From: PVC group bacterium
GTDB lineage: Bacteria > Verrucomicrobiota > Kiritimatiellia > CAIKKV01
Length of the DNA: 64,000 nt
Direction of reading: 5' to 3'
Assembly (NCBI GenBank): GCA_945898015.1
Contig: CAMDGM010000008.1
Location: 39,766 to 103,765, forward strand
Under the pieces are notes generated by a model. The model saw only the letters and a list, made by a program, of their open reading frames with translations. It ran no database searches and was not told where the DNA came from. This document shows, piece after piece, positions 36,524 to 44,777 of this stretch (positions within the stretch are counted from its first letter, which is position 1; every line of letters begins with the position of its first letter). The position numbers and the translations under genes were made by a program.

Positions 36524-39357
36524 CCCCGTTGCTCCTTGCTTCCGGAACTATCCGGCCCCATCAAATCGATCCACGTGGCCAGCTTGGCCGCCAGCTCGTC
36601 CGGGCGGACCGGCTTGGCAATATAATCATCCATCCCCGCCGCGAGGCATTTTTCCCGATCCCCTTCGAGCGCATGCGCGGTCATGGCCAGGATCGGCGTG
36701 CGCGGCCCGGCCCCCTCGCGCCGCCGGATCTCCGCCGAGGCTTCATACCCGTCCATCTCCGGCATCTGGCAATCCATCAGCACCAGGTGATAGGGAACCC
36801 GCCGAAGCGCATCGAGGGCTTCCAGCCCGTTGCCCGCCACGTCCGCCGTGTACCCCAGCTTGCGGAGCAGACTCAAGGCCACCTTCTGGTTCACCGGATT
36901 GTCTTCCACCAGGAGAATCCGGGCCGCGTGCCGCACCGGCGGCGGCACCACAGCAGGCGCCTTCACGAGCTTGCCACCGCCCGCCGAGTGGCCCGGCGTC
37001 ACCGGGCCCGTCGCCGCCCCGAAAGGCGCCGTGAACCAGAAGGTCGACCCGACCCCCTTCGCACTCTGCACGCCGATCGTTCCGCCCATCATCTCGACCA
37101 ACCGCTTGCAGATCGCCAGGCCCAGCCCCGTCCCCCCGTAATGCCGCGAGGCGGATCCGTCCACCTGCGAAAACGCCTCGAACAGCCGCCCCTGGGCCTC
37201 CGGGGAAATGCCAATGCCCGTGTCCATCACCGCGAAGCGCATCCAGGACGTCGTTCCCTCCACCCGGTCGAGCGAGACCGCCAGGACCACCCTCCCCTTT
37301 TCCGTAAATTTAACGGCGTTGCTCAGCAAATTCAGCAGGATATGCCGCAGCCGCCCCACATCGCCCTTCAGCCATCTCGGAATCGACGGCTCCACATTCC
37401 ACAGCAGCTCGATTTTCCTGGCGGCGACGCTTCCCGCCAGCAGATCGGCCAAACTCTCCACGACGCCGGCCAGTTCAAAATCCTCGGACTCCAACATCAT
37501 CTTGCCGGCCTCGATCTTTGAAAAATCCAGGATGTCGTTGATCGTGGAAAGCAGCAGGTCGCCGCTGTTGCGGATCGTCTCCACAAAGTCACGCTGCTCG
37601 ACCGTGAGCGGCGTGTCCAGCAGCAAGCCGGTCAATCCGACCACGGCATTCATCGGCGTGCGGATTTCATGGCTCATATTGGCCAGGAACTGACTCTTGG
37701 CCTGCACGGCCACCTCCGCCTTCCGGGTGAGCTCGCCGGCCCGGATAATCGACGACTCCAGCTCGCGATTGGACTGCTGAAGACGATGGCGCGCGCGCTC
37801 CGCGTCTTCCATCATACTCATGACGATGCGCCGGTTTCGCTCCAGCTCCGAGGCTCGGGCGGCCAGCTCCGCCGTGCGCTCCTGAACGCGCTGTTCCAGC
37901 TGTTCGTTCAGGTGATGGAGCTCGTTTTCGGCCCGTTTCCGCGCGGTGATGTCGATGGACACCTCAAACCGGACCTGGCGGCCATCCGGCCAGAGAATCA
38001 CGCGATCCATCACATGAAACGTCGAGTCGGCGACCGGGTCGTGGCGCTCCCATTCGAACGGGGCGCCGGCCAGCTGGCGAATGTGCGCGTTGGTGCAGAA
38101 CGGACATGGGGCACGAAGCCCGTACAAGGCCTCGTAACAAAGCCGTCCGCGGACCTCGCCCCCGCATTTATCACGAAGAAAGCGATTGGCATACAGGACG
38201 CCATAACCGTCCATGTCGGCCACATACACCGGTTGATTGATGCCGTCGAAGAGGGAAAGCAATTGCTCCCGCTCCGTCTCCACTTTCTTTTCGCTCAACT
38301 CGAGCCGGGTGGTCCGTTCCCGGACCTTCTCCTCAAGCGATTCATTGAGGCGCGCCAGCGCCTGTTCCGCGTCGCGGCGCCGGCGCAGGATATTGGCGAA
38401 GGCGATCGTCAGCAGGAGGCACACCACGCCGGCCAGCAGGCCCATCGTCCACGCCGTTTCGTTGATCGGCCGGAACAGGGAGCGGCGATCCGCGGCGATC
38501 AAGAGCCCCACGGCCCGATCCTCGATGGTCAACGGATAATAGGCCACCACCGCGGGAACCGGCAAGTCATGCCCCCGCACGGTGCCCGACCCGACAAACT
38601 TGAAATGATTCCGGATATCGGCCGCATGGGCCGCGAGGTCCACCGAAACGTTGTCGACCGCCTCCGTCGTCTTCGTGACGGCCAGCGTGGCCAGCGGGCG
38701 GCCGTGTTCATCCACCAGAACAACCCAGGACTTCACGCCGGCGGTGAAGGTCGGAAGCGCCGCTCGCATCAAACTCGCGGCATCCATAAACAGGACGCAG
38801 GAATAACGGTTTGACCCCTCCCCCGCAACCGCCGCCTTGGCGTGCCGCAACAGGCGGTACTCGGCCGGCGTCCACGCGTTCCGCGTGACGGCCATTTTCT
38901 CCGCGTCGCCCTCCACGATTTCAAGATAGCTTCCCTCGCGCAGGCGCGCCGCCTTGCCGCCGCCGGAGGCGTTGGTGATCACCACGAACGCCAGCGCGTC
39001 ACCCTGGCGCACCAGATGCCGTTTCCACCGGGACAACAAGAACGGCGTATACGGCTTAGCGCTGACCGCCAACTCGCGCATCAAGCCCTCGTCAATAGCG
39101 CTGCCGCACTCCACCTCAATGTCCCGGACCATCTGGGCCACATGATTGCCCATGGCGGTGGTCCTGTCCAACAACGACGTCGACAACCGGACCCGTTCGT
39201 TCCGTGCGTACCACGCCGCATAAAAGGCCCCGGCGGCCATCACGCCAAGCACCAGGAACAGGGAGACCTTGGACAGCCAAAGCCTGACGATCGCCGCGAA
39301 AAACGCGAACGCGCCAACCCCCGCCCCGGCATCCCTCTTGTTCCGTTGAAAAACCAT
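36520..39357 (-). CDS. Membrane hybrid histidine kinase with periplasmic sensor, PAS and one receiver (HK3)
   Basis: 945 residues from the ATG at 39357, which has AAGGG eight bases upstream; the track start at 39366 is a GTG without good spacing. TM1 about 25-46; a periplasmic Cache-like region of about 250 residues (VVLVDEHGRPLATLAVT); TM2 about 302-325; coiled coil; PAS about 360-480 with the cysteine motif LCYEALYGLRAPCPFC; long coiled coil; HisKA with His563 ([18 protein letters not shown]); HATPase ([19 protein letters not shown]); and one receiver ([13 protein letters not shown]). The kinase and receiver parts are nearly identical to HK1, while the sensors are unrelated. No Hpt. It follows the Cache lipoprotein gene by 11 bases, so that lipoprotein may be its ligand-sensing partner. 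Confidence 0.92.
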   Translation of the reverse strand: MVFQRNKRDAGAGVGAFAFFAAIVRLWLSKVSLFLVLGVMAAGAFYAAWYARNERVRLSTSLLDRTTAMGNHVAQMVRDIEVECGSAIDEGLMRELAVSAKPYTPFLLSRWKRHLVRQGDALAFVVITNASGGGKAARLREGSYLEIVEGDAEKMAVTRNAWTPAEYRLLRHAKAAVAGEGSNRYSCVLFMDAASLMRAALPTFTAGVKSWVVLVDEHGRPLATLAVTKTTEAVDNVSVDLAAHAADIRNHFKFVGSGTVRGHDLPVPAVVAYYPLTIEDRAVGLLIAADRRSLFRPINETAWTMGLLAGVVCLLLTIAFANILRRRRDAEQALARLNESLEEKVRERTTRLELSEKKVETEREQLLSLFDGINQPVYVADMDGYGVLYANRFLRDKCGGEVRGRLCYEALYGLRAPCPFCTNAHIRQLAGAPFEWERHDPVADSTFHVMDRVILWPDGRQVRFEVSIDITARKRAENELHHLNEQLEQRVQERTAELAARASELERNRRIVMSMMEDAERARHRLQQSNRELESSIIRAGELTRKAEVAVQAKSQFLANMSHEIRTPMNAVVGLTGLLLDTPLTVEQRDFVETIRNSGDLLLSTINDILDFSKIEAGKMMLESEDFELAGVVESLADLLAGSVAARKIELLWNVEPSIPRWLKGDVGRLRHILLNLLSNAVKFTEKGRVVLAVSLDRVEGTTSWMRFAVMDTGIGISPEAQGRLFEAFSQVDGSASRHYGGTGLGLAICKRLVEMMGGTIGVQSAKGVGSTFWFTAPFGAATGPVTPGHSAGGGKLVKAPAVVPPPVRHAARILLVEDNPVNQKVALSLLRKLGYTADVAGNGLEALDALRRVPYHLVLMDCQMPEMDGYEASAEIRRREGAGPRTPILAMTAHALEGDREKCLAAGMDDYIAKPVRPDELAAKLATWIDLMGPDSSGSKEQRG

Positions 39358-39368
39358 CGCCTGCACCC

Positions 39369-40379
39369 TTAGTCCATCGGCTCCACCAGCAAGGCGGTCC
39401 AGCGCAGGATAGCCACCGGCTCCGCTAACACCAGGAACGGCTTGCCACGAAGGACAATCCGCACCGACGGCGCCCCCTGCTGGAGCACCTGCACGGCCAT
39501 CTGCCGCACCTCTTTTGTTTTCGCTTTGAGCAAATTGTAGTCGTCCGGCAGGTAATGATCGCTCTTGATCGTCTCCAGATAGCGATGATCCTTCAGCGGC
39601 GGCATTTCAAATAAATCGATCAAGTGCGGGTCGGCCGCCACAATGATTCCCCGATGATCCACCAGCAGAATGTTCTTCTGGGCAAACGACAGATACCGGT
39701 CCACGATCTTTTGAACCGTCACATCGAGGCCCACCACCCCCTCCAACCGGTTGCTCACATAAACCGGCGCCACCGATGAAATCATCCACCCGCGCCCGGC
39801 CGGATCCACATAGGGTTCATCCACCCAGACCGGACCGCGATTCGGATTGTGGCGCTCGTCCGCCAGGTAGTAGAAATTGAACGAGGTGATGTCCATCTTG
39901 GGTTCATACTGCGCCAGAACGTCAAACGCGGGATAAATACGATTCAACGAATGCCGGTCATTATAATACGCTTGAGAAACCTCAGGGAGCTCCCGGACAA
40001 TCCGCATGAGCTCGTCATCCAGGCTCTCGGTAAGCCAGGCCACCCGCTTCACCTCCTCATCCACGGGAACAATGCCGGAGACCCATAACGCCGGACCTTT
40101 GTCCTCGACCACCTTATAATATCCCCCATACCCGGTCATCCGATAGTGGTTCGTGTCAACGCCCGGAATCCGGGCCTCCGCGTGGACATAGGCGGCCGCC
40201 GTGCCGGCCGCCAGGCGCTCCGTCTGCGCCGCAATCCGCTGCATATCCCCTCGGATGCCGGCCACCACCGTGTGCAGGGTCGCCGCCCGGGCCGTGGCGG
40301 GACGCTCCCGGCGCGAACAGGAGAGGAACAGCGTCAACGCGGCGCACCCGCACAGCCCCCATAGAAGTCGTCTATTCAT
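39369..40379 (-). CDS. Cache-domain lipoprotein (sensor without output domain)
   Basis: 336 residues. A lipoprotein signal is seen at the N-terminus: MNRRLLWGLCGCAALTLFLSC, with Cys21 as the probable lipidated residue. The rest is a double-Cache-type ligand-binding domain: MTGYGGYYKVVEDKGPALWVSG, FNFYYLADERHNPNRGPVWV with the aromatic/Asp pocket residues, then SSVAPVYVSNRLEGVVGLDVTVQKIV, and a second lobe (LVDHRGIIVAADPHL). There is no transmembrane or transmitter region, so it should be a tethered periplasmic or outer-membrane ligand-binding subunit. Its gene has GGAGGAGGG before the ATG and lies directly before HK3, suggesting that it presents a ligand to a kinase in trans. Confidence 0.82.
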   Translation of the reverse strand: MNRRLLWGLCGCAALTLFLSCSRRERPATARAATLHTVVAGIRGDMQRIAAQTERLAAGTAAAYVHAEARIPGVDTNHYRMTGYGGYYKVVEDKGPALWVSGIVPVDEEVKRVAWLTESLDDELMRIVRELPEVSQAYYNDRHSLNRIYPAFDVLAQYEPKMDITSFNFYYLADERHNPNRGPVWVDEPYVDPAGRGWMISSVAPVYVSNRLEGVVGLDVTVQKIVDRYLSFAQKNILLVDHRGIIVAADPHLIDLFEMPPLKDHRYLETIKSDHYLPDDYNLLKAKTKEVRQMAVQVLQQGAPSVRIVLRGKPFLVLAEPVAILRWTALLVEPMD

Positions 40380-40403
40380 GCCGAACCCTCCTCCGACAAA
40401 CCC

Positions 40404-41492
40404 TCAGATCAGATCGTACTCCGGCGACAGCCCCGCCCCGACCCGCAACGCGTTAATATCCCGCTTCAGCTCCAAAATGCGTTCCTCGCGCCCCATCGTG
40501 AGCGCATTCATGGCCTGCATGTCCTGGAACAGGGCCGCCATTTTCCGCTCCGTCTCCTTGCGCTCAGTGATATCCTCAAAACTCTCGACGCCACCCACTA
40601 TCATTCCCGCCTCGTTGCGGATGCAGTCGGCATTTTTCACAATAACACGGCGCTGCCCGCTTTTGGTCATAATCGTGCATTCGCGTTGCCGGATCGGCTT
40701 GAGTATGTCCGCGGCATAAAGCCCGCACTTGTCCCGGCAGGGCGACTCCGCAAACACCCGGCAGGTCTTGCCCATCACCTCCGCCGCCGCATACCCGGAA
40801 ATCTCTTCCGCGCGCCGGTTCCAACTGGTCACCAGCCCGTCCGTATCCACCGTGAACACGGCGCTGGGCGTGATCCGGTTGATCAGCTCCGCGCGCTCCT
40901 TCGCCTCGCGCAACGCCGCTTCCGCCCGTTTGCTCTCCGTCAGATCCCTCAAAATGTGCACCGCCCCGGCCCCGGCCTTCAGCAAGGACGTCACCACCTC
41001 CAGCGGAAAGGACTCCCCCGTGAGGCGCCGGCCCCTGGCGGATTCCACCCGAAACCCCGACTTCTCAAAGGCCTCCGGCGCCAGGCGGAGCTTCCCGTCC
41101 GGCGCCTCCTCGTCGAATAAGCGATCGGTTTTCAACCCGATCATGGCGGCCGCGTCATACCCGAACAACGCGCTGGCGGCGGCGTTGCACAACGTCACCG
41201 TGCCGGTGTGATCCACCACGATCAACGCCACCGAGCGCACGCTGGTGATGACATCCTCCAGGGAATACTCCCGCTGGACCGAGCCGGCCCACCTCCGATA
41301 CGCAATCCACAACAGCGCCAGCACCCAGAAAAAAAGGAGGTTCAGCAGCCAGTCCGTCAACGGCGGCGTCAACCCGGGAGCAATCGGCTGCCGGGAATAG
41401 CCGATCAGATCCGCAAACAGGCGATAGCCGGCCAATGAAAAAGCAATGGCAATGGACAGCCAGAGGCGGGTTTGTTCTTGCTCCGATTTCAT
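40404..41492 (-). CDS. Membrane PAS-PAS sensor protein without kinase domain
   Basis: 362 residues. Two N-terminal membrane segments (about 10-30, IAIAFSLAGYRLFADLIGY, and 45-65, LLNLLFFWVLALLWIAY) flank a short periplasmic loop. PAS1 spans about 75-190 (VALIVVDHTGTVTLCNAAAS) and PAS2 about 195-320 (PSAVFTVDTDGLVTSWNRRA). PAS2 includes a cysteine-containing insert, ESPCRDKCGLYAADI. There is no HisKA, HATPase, GGDEF or other output. The C-terminus ends in a charged helix (MGREERILELKRDINALRVG) that is repeated in the adjacent PAS protein. It may act as an accessory sensor for the hybrid kinases. Start overlaps the previous stop as ATGA. Confidence 0.85.
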   Translation of the reverse strand: MKSEQEQTRLWLSIAIAFSLAGYRLFADLIGYSRQPIAPGLTPPLTDWLLNLLFFWVLALLWIAYRRWAGSVQREYSLEDVITSVRSVALIVVDHTGTVTLCNAAASALFGYDAAAMIGLKTDRLFDEEAPDGKLRLAPEAFEKSGFRVESARGRRLTGESFPLEVVTSLLKAGAGAVHILRDLTESKRAEAALREAKERAELINRITPSAVFTVDTDGLVTSWNRRAEEISGYAAAEVMGKTCRVFAESPCRDKCGLYAADILKPIRQRECTIMTKSGQRRVIVKNADCIRNEAGMIVGGVESFEDITERKETERKMAALFQDMQAMNALTMGREERILELKRDINALRVGAGLSPEYDLI

Positions 41493-43441
41493 GATGGCTC
41501 CCCTGACAAGGCCGGGACCGCCCCCCCCGGCTGCGGCAACCCTGGCAGGCCTTCCTCCGACTTGGCAACCCGATACGCATCCTCCCGGCCCAGCGCCCGG
41601 CCCAGCGCATTGACTTCGGCCTTCAGCTCGAGCACCCGCTCCTCCCGCCCGGTCATCAGGCGGTTCATCTGTTCCATTTCGGCCGCGGCACGCCTCATTT
41701 GCTCCTCCGTTTTCCGACGCTCCGTAATGTCCTGCTTGACGGCCAGAAACCGGATCATCCGCCCCTGCGAGTCGAAGATGGGGGAAAGAACCGCATGTTC
41801 CCAGAACACACTTCCGTCTTTACGCCGGTTCTCGAAATCCCCGCGCCACGTCCGTCCGGCCCGGAGGGTATCCCACAAAAGACGATAAAACTCGGTCGAT
41901 TGCTTCCCGCTTTTCAGGATGGACGGCTTCCGGCCCATCGCCTCGGCGGCCGAAAACCCGCTCACCTCCGTAAAAGACGGGTTTACATACAGGATCACGC
42001 CCTCCAGGTCCGTAATCACCACCGACGCGGGGCTCTGCTCCACGGCCTGCGACAACTCGCGGAGCTTCCCGTCCGTCTGCCGATGCTCCGCAATCTCCGC
42101 CTGAAGACGGTGGTTGCTGGCTTCCAGGTCTTCCATCACGCTGCTCATATTCCGAACCGGATCCACCACAGGAGCAGGACCGCCCGCCGGAATCGGATCC
42201 ATCCCCGCCCCTTCCCTGTACCGCGCGGGATGCCCCCCATCCACGAGCAGCCGGTTCATTTCGTCCTTCAATTCCACGATGCGCCCTTCGCGCTCATTCA
42301 AAAACCGGTTGGACCGCTCCAACGCATCCGCCCGCTCCTGAAGCATCTTTTCGGCCCGGCGCCGCGCCGTGATGTTCTGAAGGGTCCCGGTCATCCGAAC
42401 CGGTTTCCCGTCCACCGCACGTTCGGTCACCAGCCCATGCTCGGAAATCCACACCCAGTCCCCGGATTTTTCTCGGACTCGATACTCCGCCTCAAAGGGC
42501 AAGGTCTCGGACGCGGCCAGGGTGGAGCGAAAAACGTCCAGCATGGCGGCCAGGTCGTCCGGATGAATCAAGCCGCGCCAGGCGGCCATATGACCCGGCG
42601 CCTCGGCCGGTTCATAACCGAGCAAAACGCCCCACTGCAAATCCACATAAAGCGTGTCGTCCCGCAAATCCCAATCCCATAAACTCTGCCGGGCGCCGGA
42701 TAACGCCGCCTTCATGCGGTTTTCACTCACCTGCAGGCGTCGCGCCGAAAGGGCCATGCGATGGCCGGATAATTTCACCGCCCGCAGCCACAGCACCAGG
42801 ACACCCCACAGTAACGCCGCCAGCAGCGTCATCGACAAAGGCGCCAGCCAGCTCCTGTAACGGGCCATTTTCCAGTTCCGGGCATCGCAATCCAGGCCCA
42901 GCGCCGCCAGCACGCGCCCCGTTTTCGGCGCGCGCACGGGCGCCACCGCCGTCACCCACACCCCGTATTGATCCGCCAACGGTCCTTCCATGAAAGACCG
43001 GCCGGAAAACACCGCCTCCTTGAGCCCGTCACTGGCCTCGTCATACACCATCCCGGGTGGCGAGTGATCCGCCGACTCTTCCGGCTCGGATTCGGCCAGG
43101 AATACGACTTGTCCCTGGCGCTCCGTCAGCAGATATAGGTAACGAATATCCGGGGACGCCAGGCGAATTCGTCTCAACTGGTCACAAAGGGCCTGATAGG
43201 CCGGACTCGTGGTATCCGCAAGGGAAGCGGTAAGCGGCGACACGCTCTCCGGAGAGACGGCCGCGGCGGCCAGCTGGGCCTGCCTCAACAGATGGTCCCG
43301 GCGAAATTGATCGCCACGAATCCCCATCCAGACCGTCATCGTCACGCCCACCAAGACGATCACGATAAAACCGGGTACCGCAAAAACCTTCACGCGCGCC
43401 TCGTCCTGCGACGAACGCTCATGACCTCTCTCACGGAACAT
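41489..43441 (-). CDS. Cache-TM-PAS-PAS sensor protein without kinase domain
   Basis: About 650 residues if started at the ATG at 43441. The open frame reaches 43513, but the shorter start puts 18 residues before TM1, as in HK1 and HK2, and a TATGAT -10-like box lies at 43475-43470. No start has a good ribosome-binding site. Order: TM1; the same Cache-like module as in HK1/HK2 (YGVWVTAVAPVRAPKTG, ALGLDCDARNWK); TM2 (LAPLSMTLLAALLWGVLVLWL); PAS (WDLRDDTLYVDLQWGVLLGY); PAS (VVITDLEGVILYVNPSFTEVSGFS). It carries two copies of the charged helix (NEREGRIVELKDEMNRL in the middle, TGREERVLELKAEVNAL at the end). There is no kinase or other output. First signalling gene of the train, 133 bases after the pyruvyltransferase stop. 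Confidence 0.83.
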   Translation of the reverse strand: MFRERGHERSSQDEARVKVFAVPGFIVIVLVGVTMTVWMGIRGDQFRRDHLLRQAQLAAAAVSPESVSPLTASLADTTSPAYQALCDQLRRIRLASPDIRYLYLLTERQGQVVFLAESEPEESADHSPPGMVYDEASDGLKEAVFSGRSFMEGPLADQYGVWVTAVAPVRAPKTGRVLAALGLDCDARNWKMARYRSWLAPLSMTLLAALLWGVLVLWLRAVKLSGHRMALSARRLQVSENRMKAALSGARQSLWDWDLRDDTLYVDLQWGVLLGYEPAEAPGHMAAWRGLIHPDDLAAMLDVFRSTLAASETLPFEAEYRVREKSGDWVWISEHGLVTERAVDGKPVRMTGTLQNITARRRAEKMLQERADALERSNRFLNEREGRIVELKDEMNRLLVDGGHPARYREGAGMDPIPAGGPAPVVDPVRNMSSVMEDLEASNHRLQAEIAEHRQTDGKLRELSQAVEQSPASVVITDLEGVILYVNPSFTEVSGFSAAEAMGRKPSILKSGKQSTEFYRLLWDTLRAGRTWRGDFENRRKDGSVFWEHAVLSPIFDSQGRMIRFLAVKQDITERRKTEEQMRRAAAEMEQMNRLMTGREERVLELKAEVNALGRALGREDAYRVAKSEEGLPGLPQPGGAVPALSGEPS

Positions 43442-43574
43442 CCATCGTTGGAAATTGCGCATTTGTTCAATCATAGCAACAATTAAAATAAATTGCATGC
43501 TGTTTGTGCGCAAAATTCAGCCGTATTCAAACGTATTCAAACGCGGCGGATCAACCCCCAAACCGGCGGCGCGT

Positions 43575-44777
43575 TCAAAGAACCCGGGCCAGGCACGCCC
43601 GAGCTTTGTCCAATCGGCCAAGGAGCTCCCCCCGGACCGCCCGGCTACGCTCGACAAAGGCGTCCTTGGCATCCAACAGCCGGAACGTTTCCGCCTGCAA
43701 CGCGTCAAAATCACATTGCTCCACGCTGCCGACGGAGCGAAGGCCAAAGGGCGCCAGAAAATTATCCACCTTCGAGCCGCGGCTGATGCCAATGACGGGC
43801 ACCGACACAATGGACGCGAAAATAAGCAGGTGAAGCCGGCTGCTGGCGATCACATCCATGCGCGACGCCACCGCCAGGATCTCCCCCGGGTCATACCGGC
43901 CCTCCAGCACAAAGCCCCGGTCGGGCCGTTTCATCCGCTGGCGCAAACCCGCCATCAGCCTCGAATCCGTCACCGGGTTCATCGGAATGAACACGATTTG
44001 CGCTCCGCGCTCTTCGACCAGGCGGTCGAAAACGGCAATCAAGCCTTCCTCCCGGCGAATCGCCCGCTGCGCCGAGACGCAAAACCCAACCCGGGGCCCC
44101 GGGCCTCCCAGCGCGCTCCGGAAGGCCTCCGGCAAGGGCGCAAAATCCAGCGCGGCCGGCTCCAGGATCAGCGCGGAATCCGCCCCCACGACAATCTCCC
44201 GTATCACGCCGCAGCCCTGCAATTCGCGGGCGCTTTCCGGATCGCGCACCACCACCCGATCAGCCGCGTTCACCGCCGTGGCGATAAGTCCCTTGGCCCG
44301 CCTGACCCGACGCCGTTCCTCCCAGGCAATCGGATCCAGGAGGCCCCCGGACCCCTTCTGGATGGCGCTCAGCAACGCCCGGCGGCGGCCGGGCAGCACG
44401 GAATATTTGGCCGGATTCAAGGCGTCATTCATCCCCACCGACCAGACAATGGTTTTACGCCCAGCCGCCTGGGCCAGGCGGAGCATCTCGACGGGGATCT
44501 CCGGGTAATCCGACAGCCCGGTCGCACCCGCCCACATGAAGACGTCGTGGGCGCCAAGCTCGTCCTTCATTTCCCGGCGGCTATAGGGCGGCTCAAAACC
44601 GAACAGCGGCACCGTCCGCACCCCGAGTTTCCGGGCCGTCGCGGGCCCGTCATCCGTGCTGACACTGATCTCCGCGTCGGGGCGTGCCGCGCGCACAATC
44701 CGGACCACGCATTCCAGAATGGCCTCATCCCCCACATTGTTACGCCCGAAGGGCACCCCGCCCAGAAGAATGTTCAT
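43575..44777 (-). CDS. Polysaccharide pyruvyl transferase family protein
   Basis: 400 residues, PF04230 family. The N-terminus has the characteristic ILLGGVPFGRNNVGDEAILECVV (G-D-E-A-I). Then come FMWAGATGLSDYPEIPVEMLRLAQ and KTIVWSVGMNDAL. The C-terminal lobe has VGFCVSAQRAIRREEGLI, IVFIPMNPVTDSRL and SRLHLLIFASIVSVPVIGIS, the R-x-H-x-x-I/L-A signature. The family transfers pyruvate from phosphoenolpyruvate to form ketals on envelope polysaccharides (CsaB-like). Here it presumably decorates the exopolysaccharide. It overlaps the Wzx gene's stop by 4 bases. Confidence 0.9.
   Translation of the reverse strand: MNILLGGVPFGRNNVGDEAILECVVRIVRAARPDAEISVSTDDGPATARKLGVRTVPLFGFEPPYSRREMKDELGAHDVFMWAGATGLSDYPEIPVEMLRLAQAAGRKTIVWSVGMNDALNPAKYSVLPGRRRALLSAIQKGSGGLLDPIAWEERRRVRRAKGLIATAVNAADRVVVRDPESARELQGCGVIREIVVGADSALILEPAALDFAPLPEAFRSALGGPGPRVGFCVSAQRAIRREEGLIAVFDRLVEERGAQIVFIPMNPVTDSRLMAGLRQRMKRPDRGFVLEGRYDPGEILAVASRMDVIASSRLHLLIFASIVSVPVIGISRGSKVDNFLAPFGLRSVGSVEQCDFDALQAETFRLLDAKDAFVERSRAVRGELLGRLDKARACLARVL

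Noticed and set aside
25107-39357. Duplicated kinase sequence as an assembly error
   Set aside because: The matching blocks differ at scattered positions and are flanked by unrelated sensor and downstream genes with intact 4-base overlaps, so they look like true paralogues.
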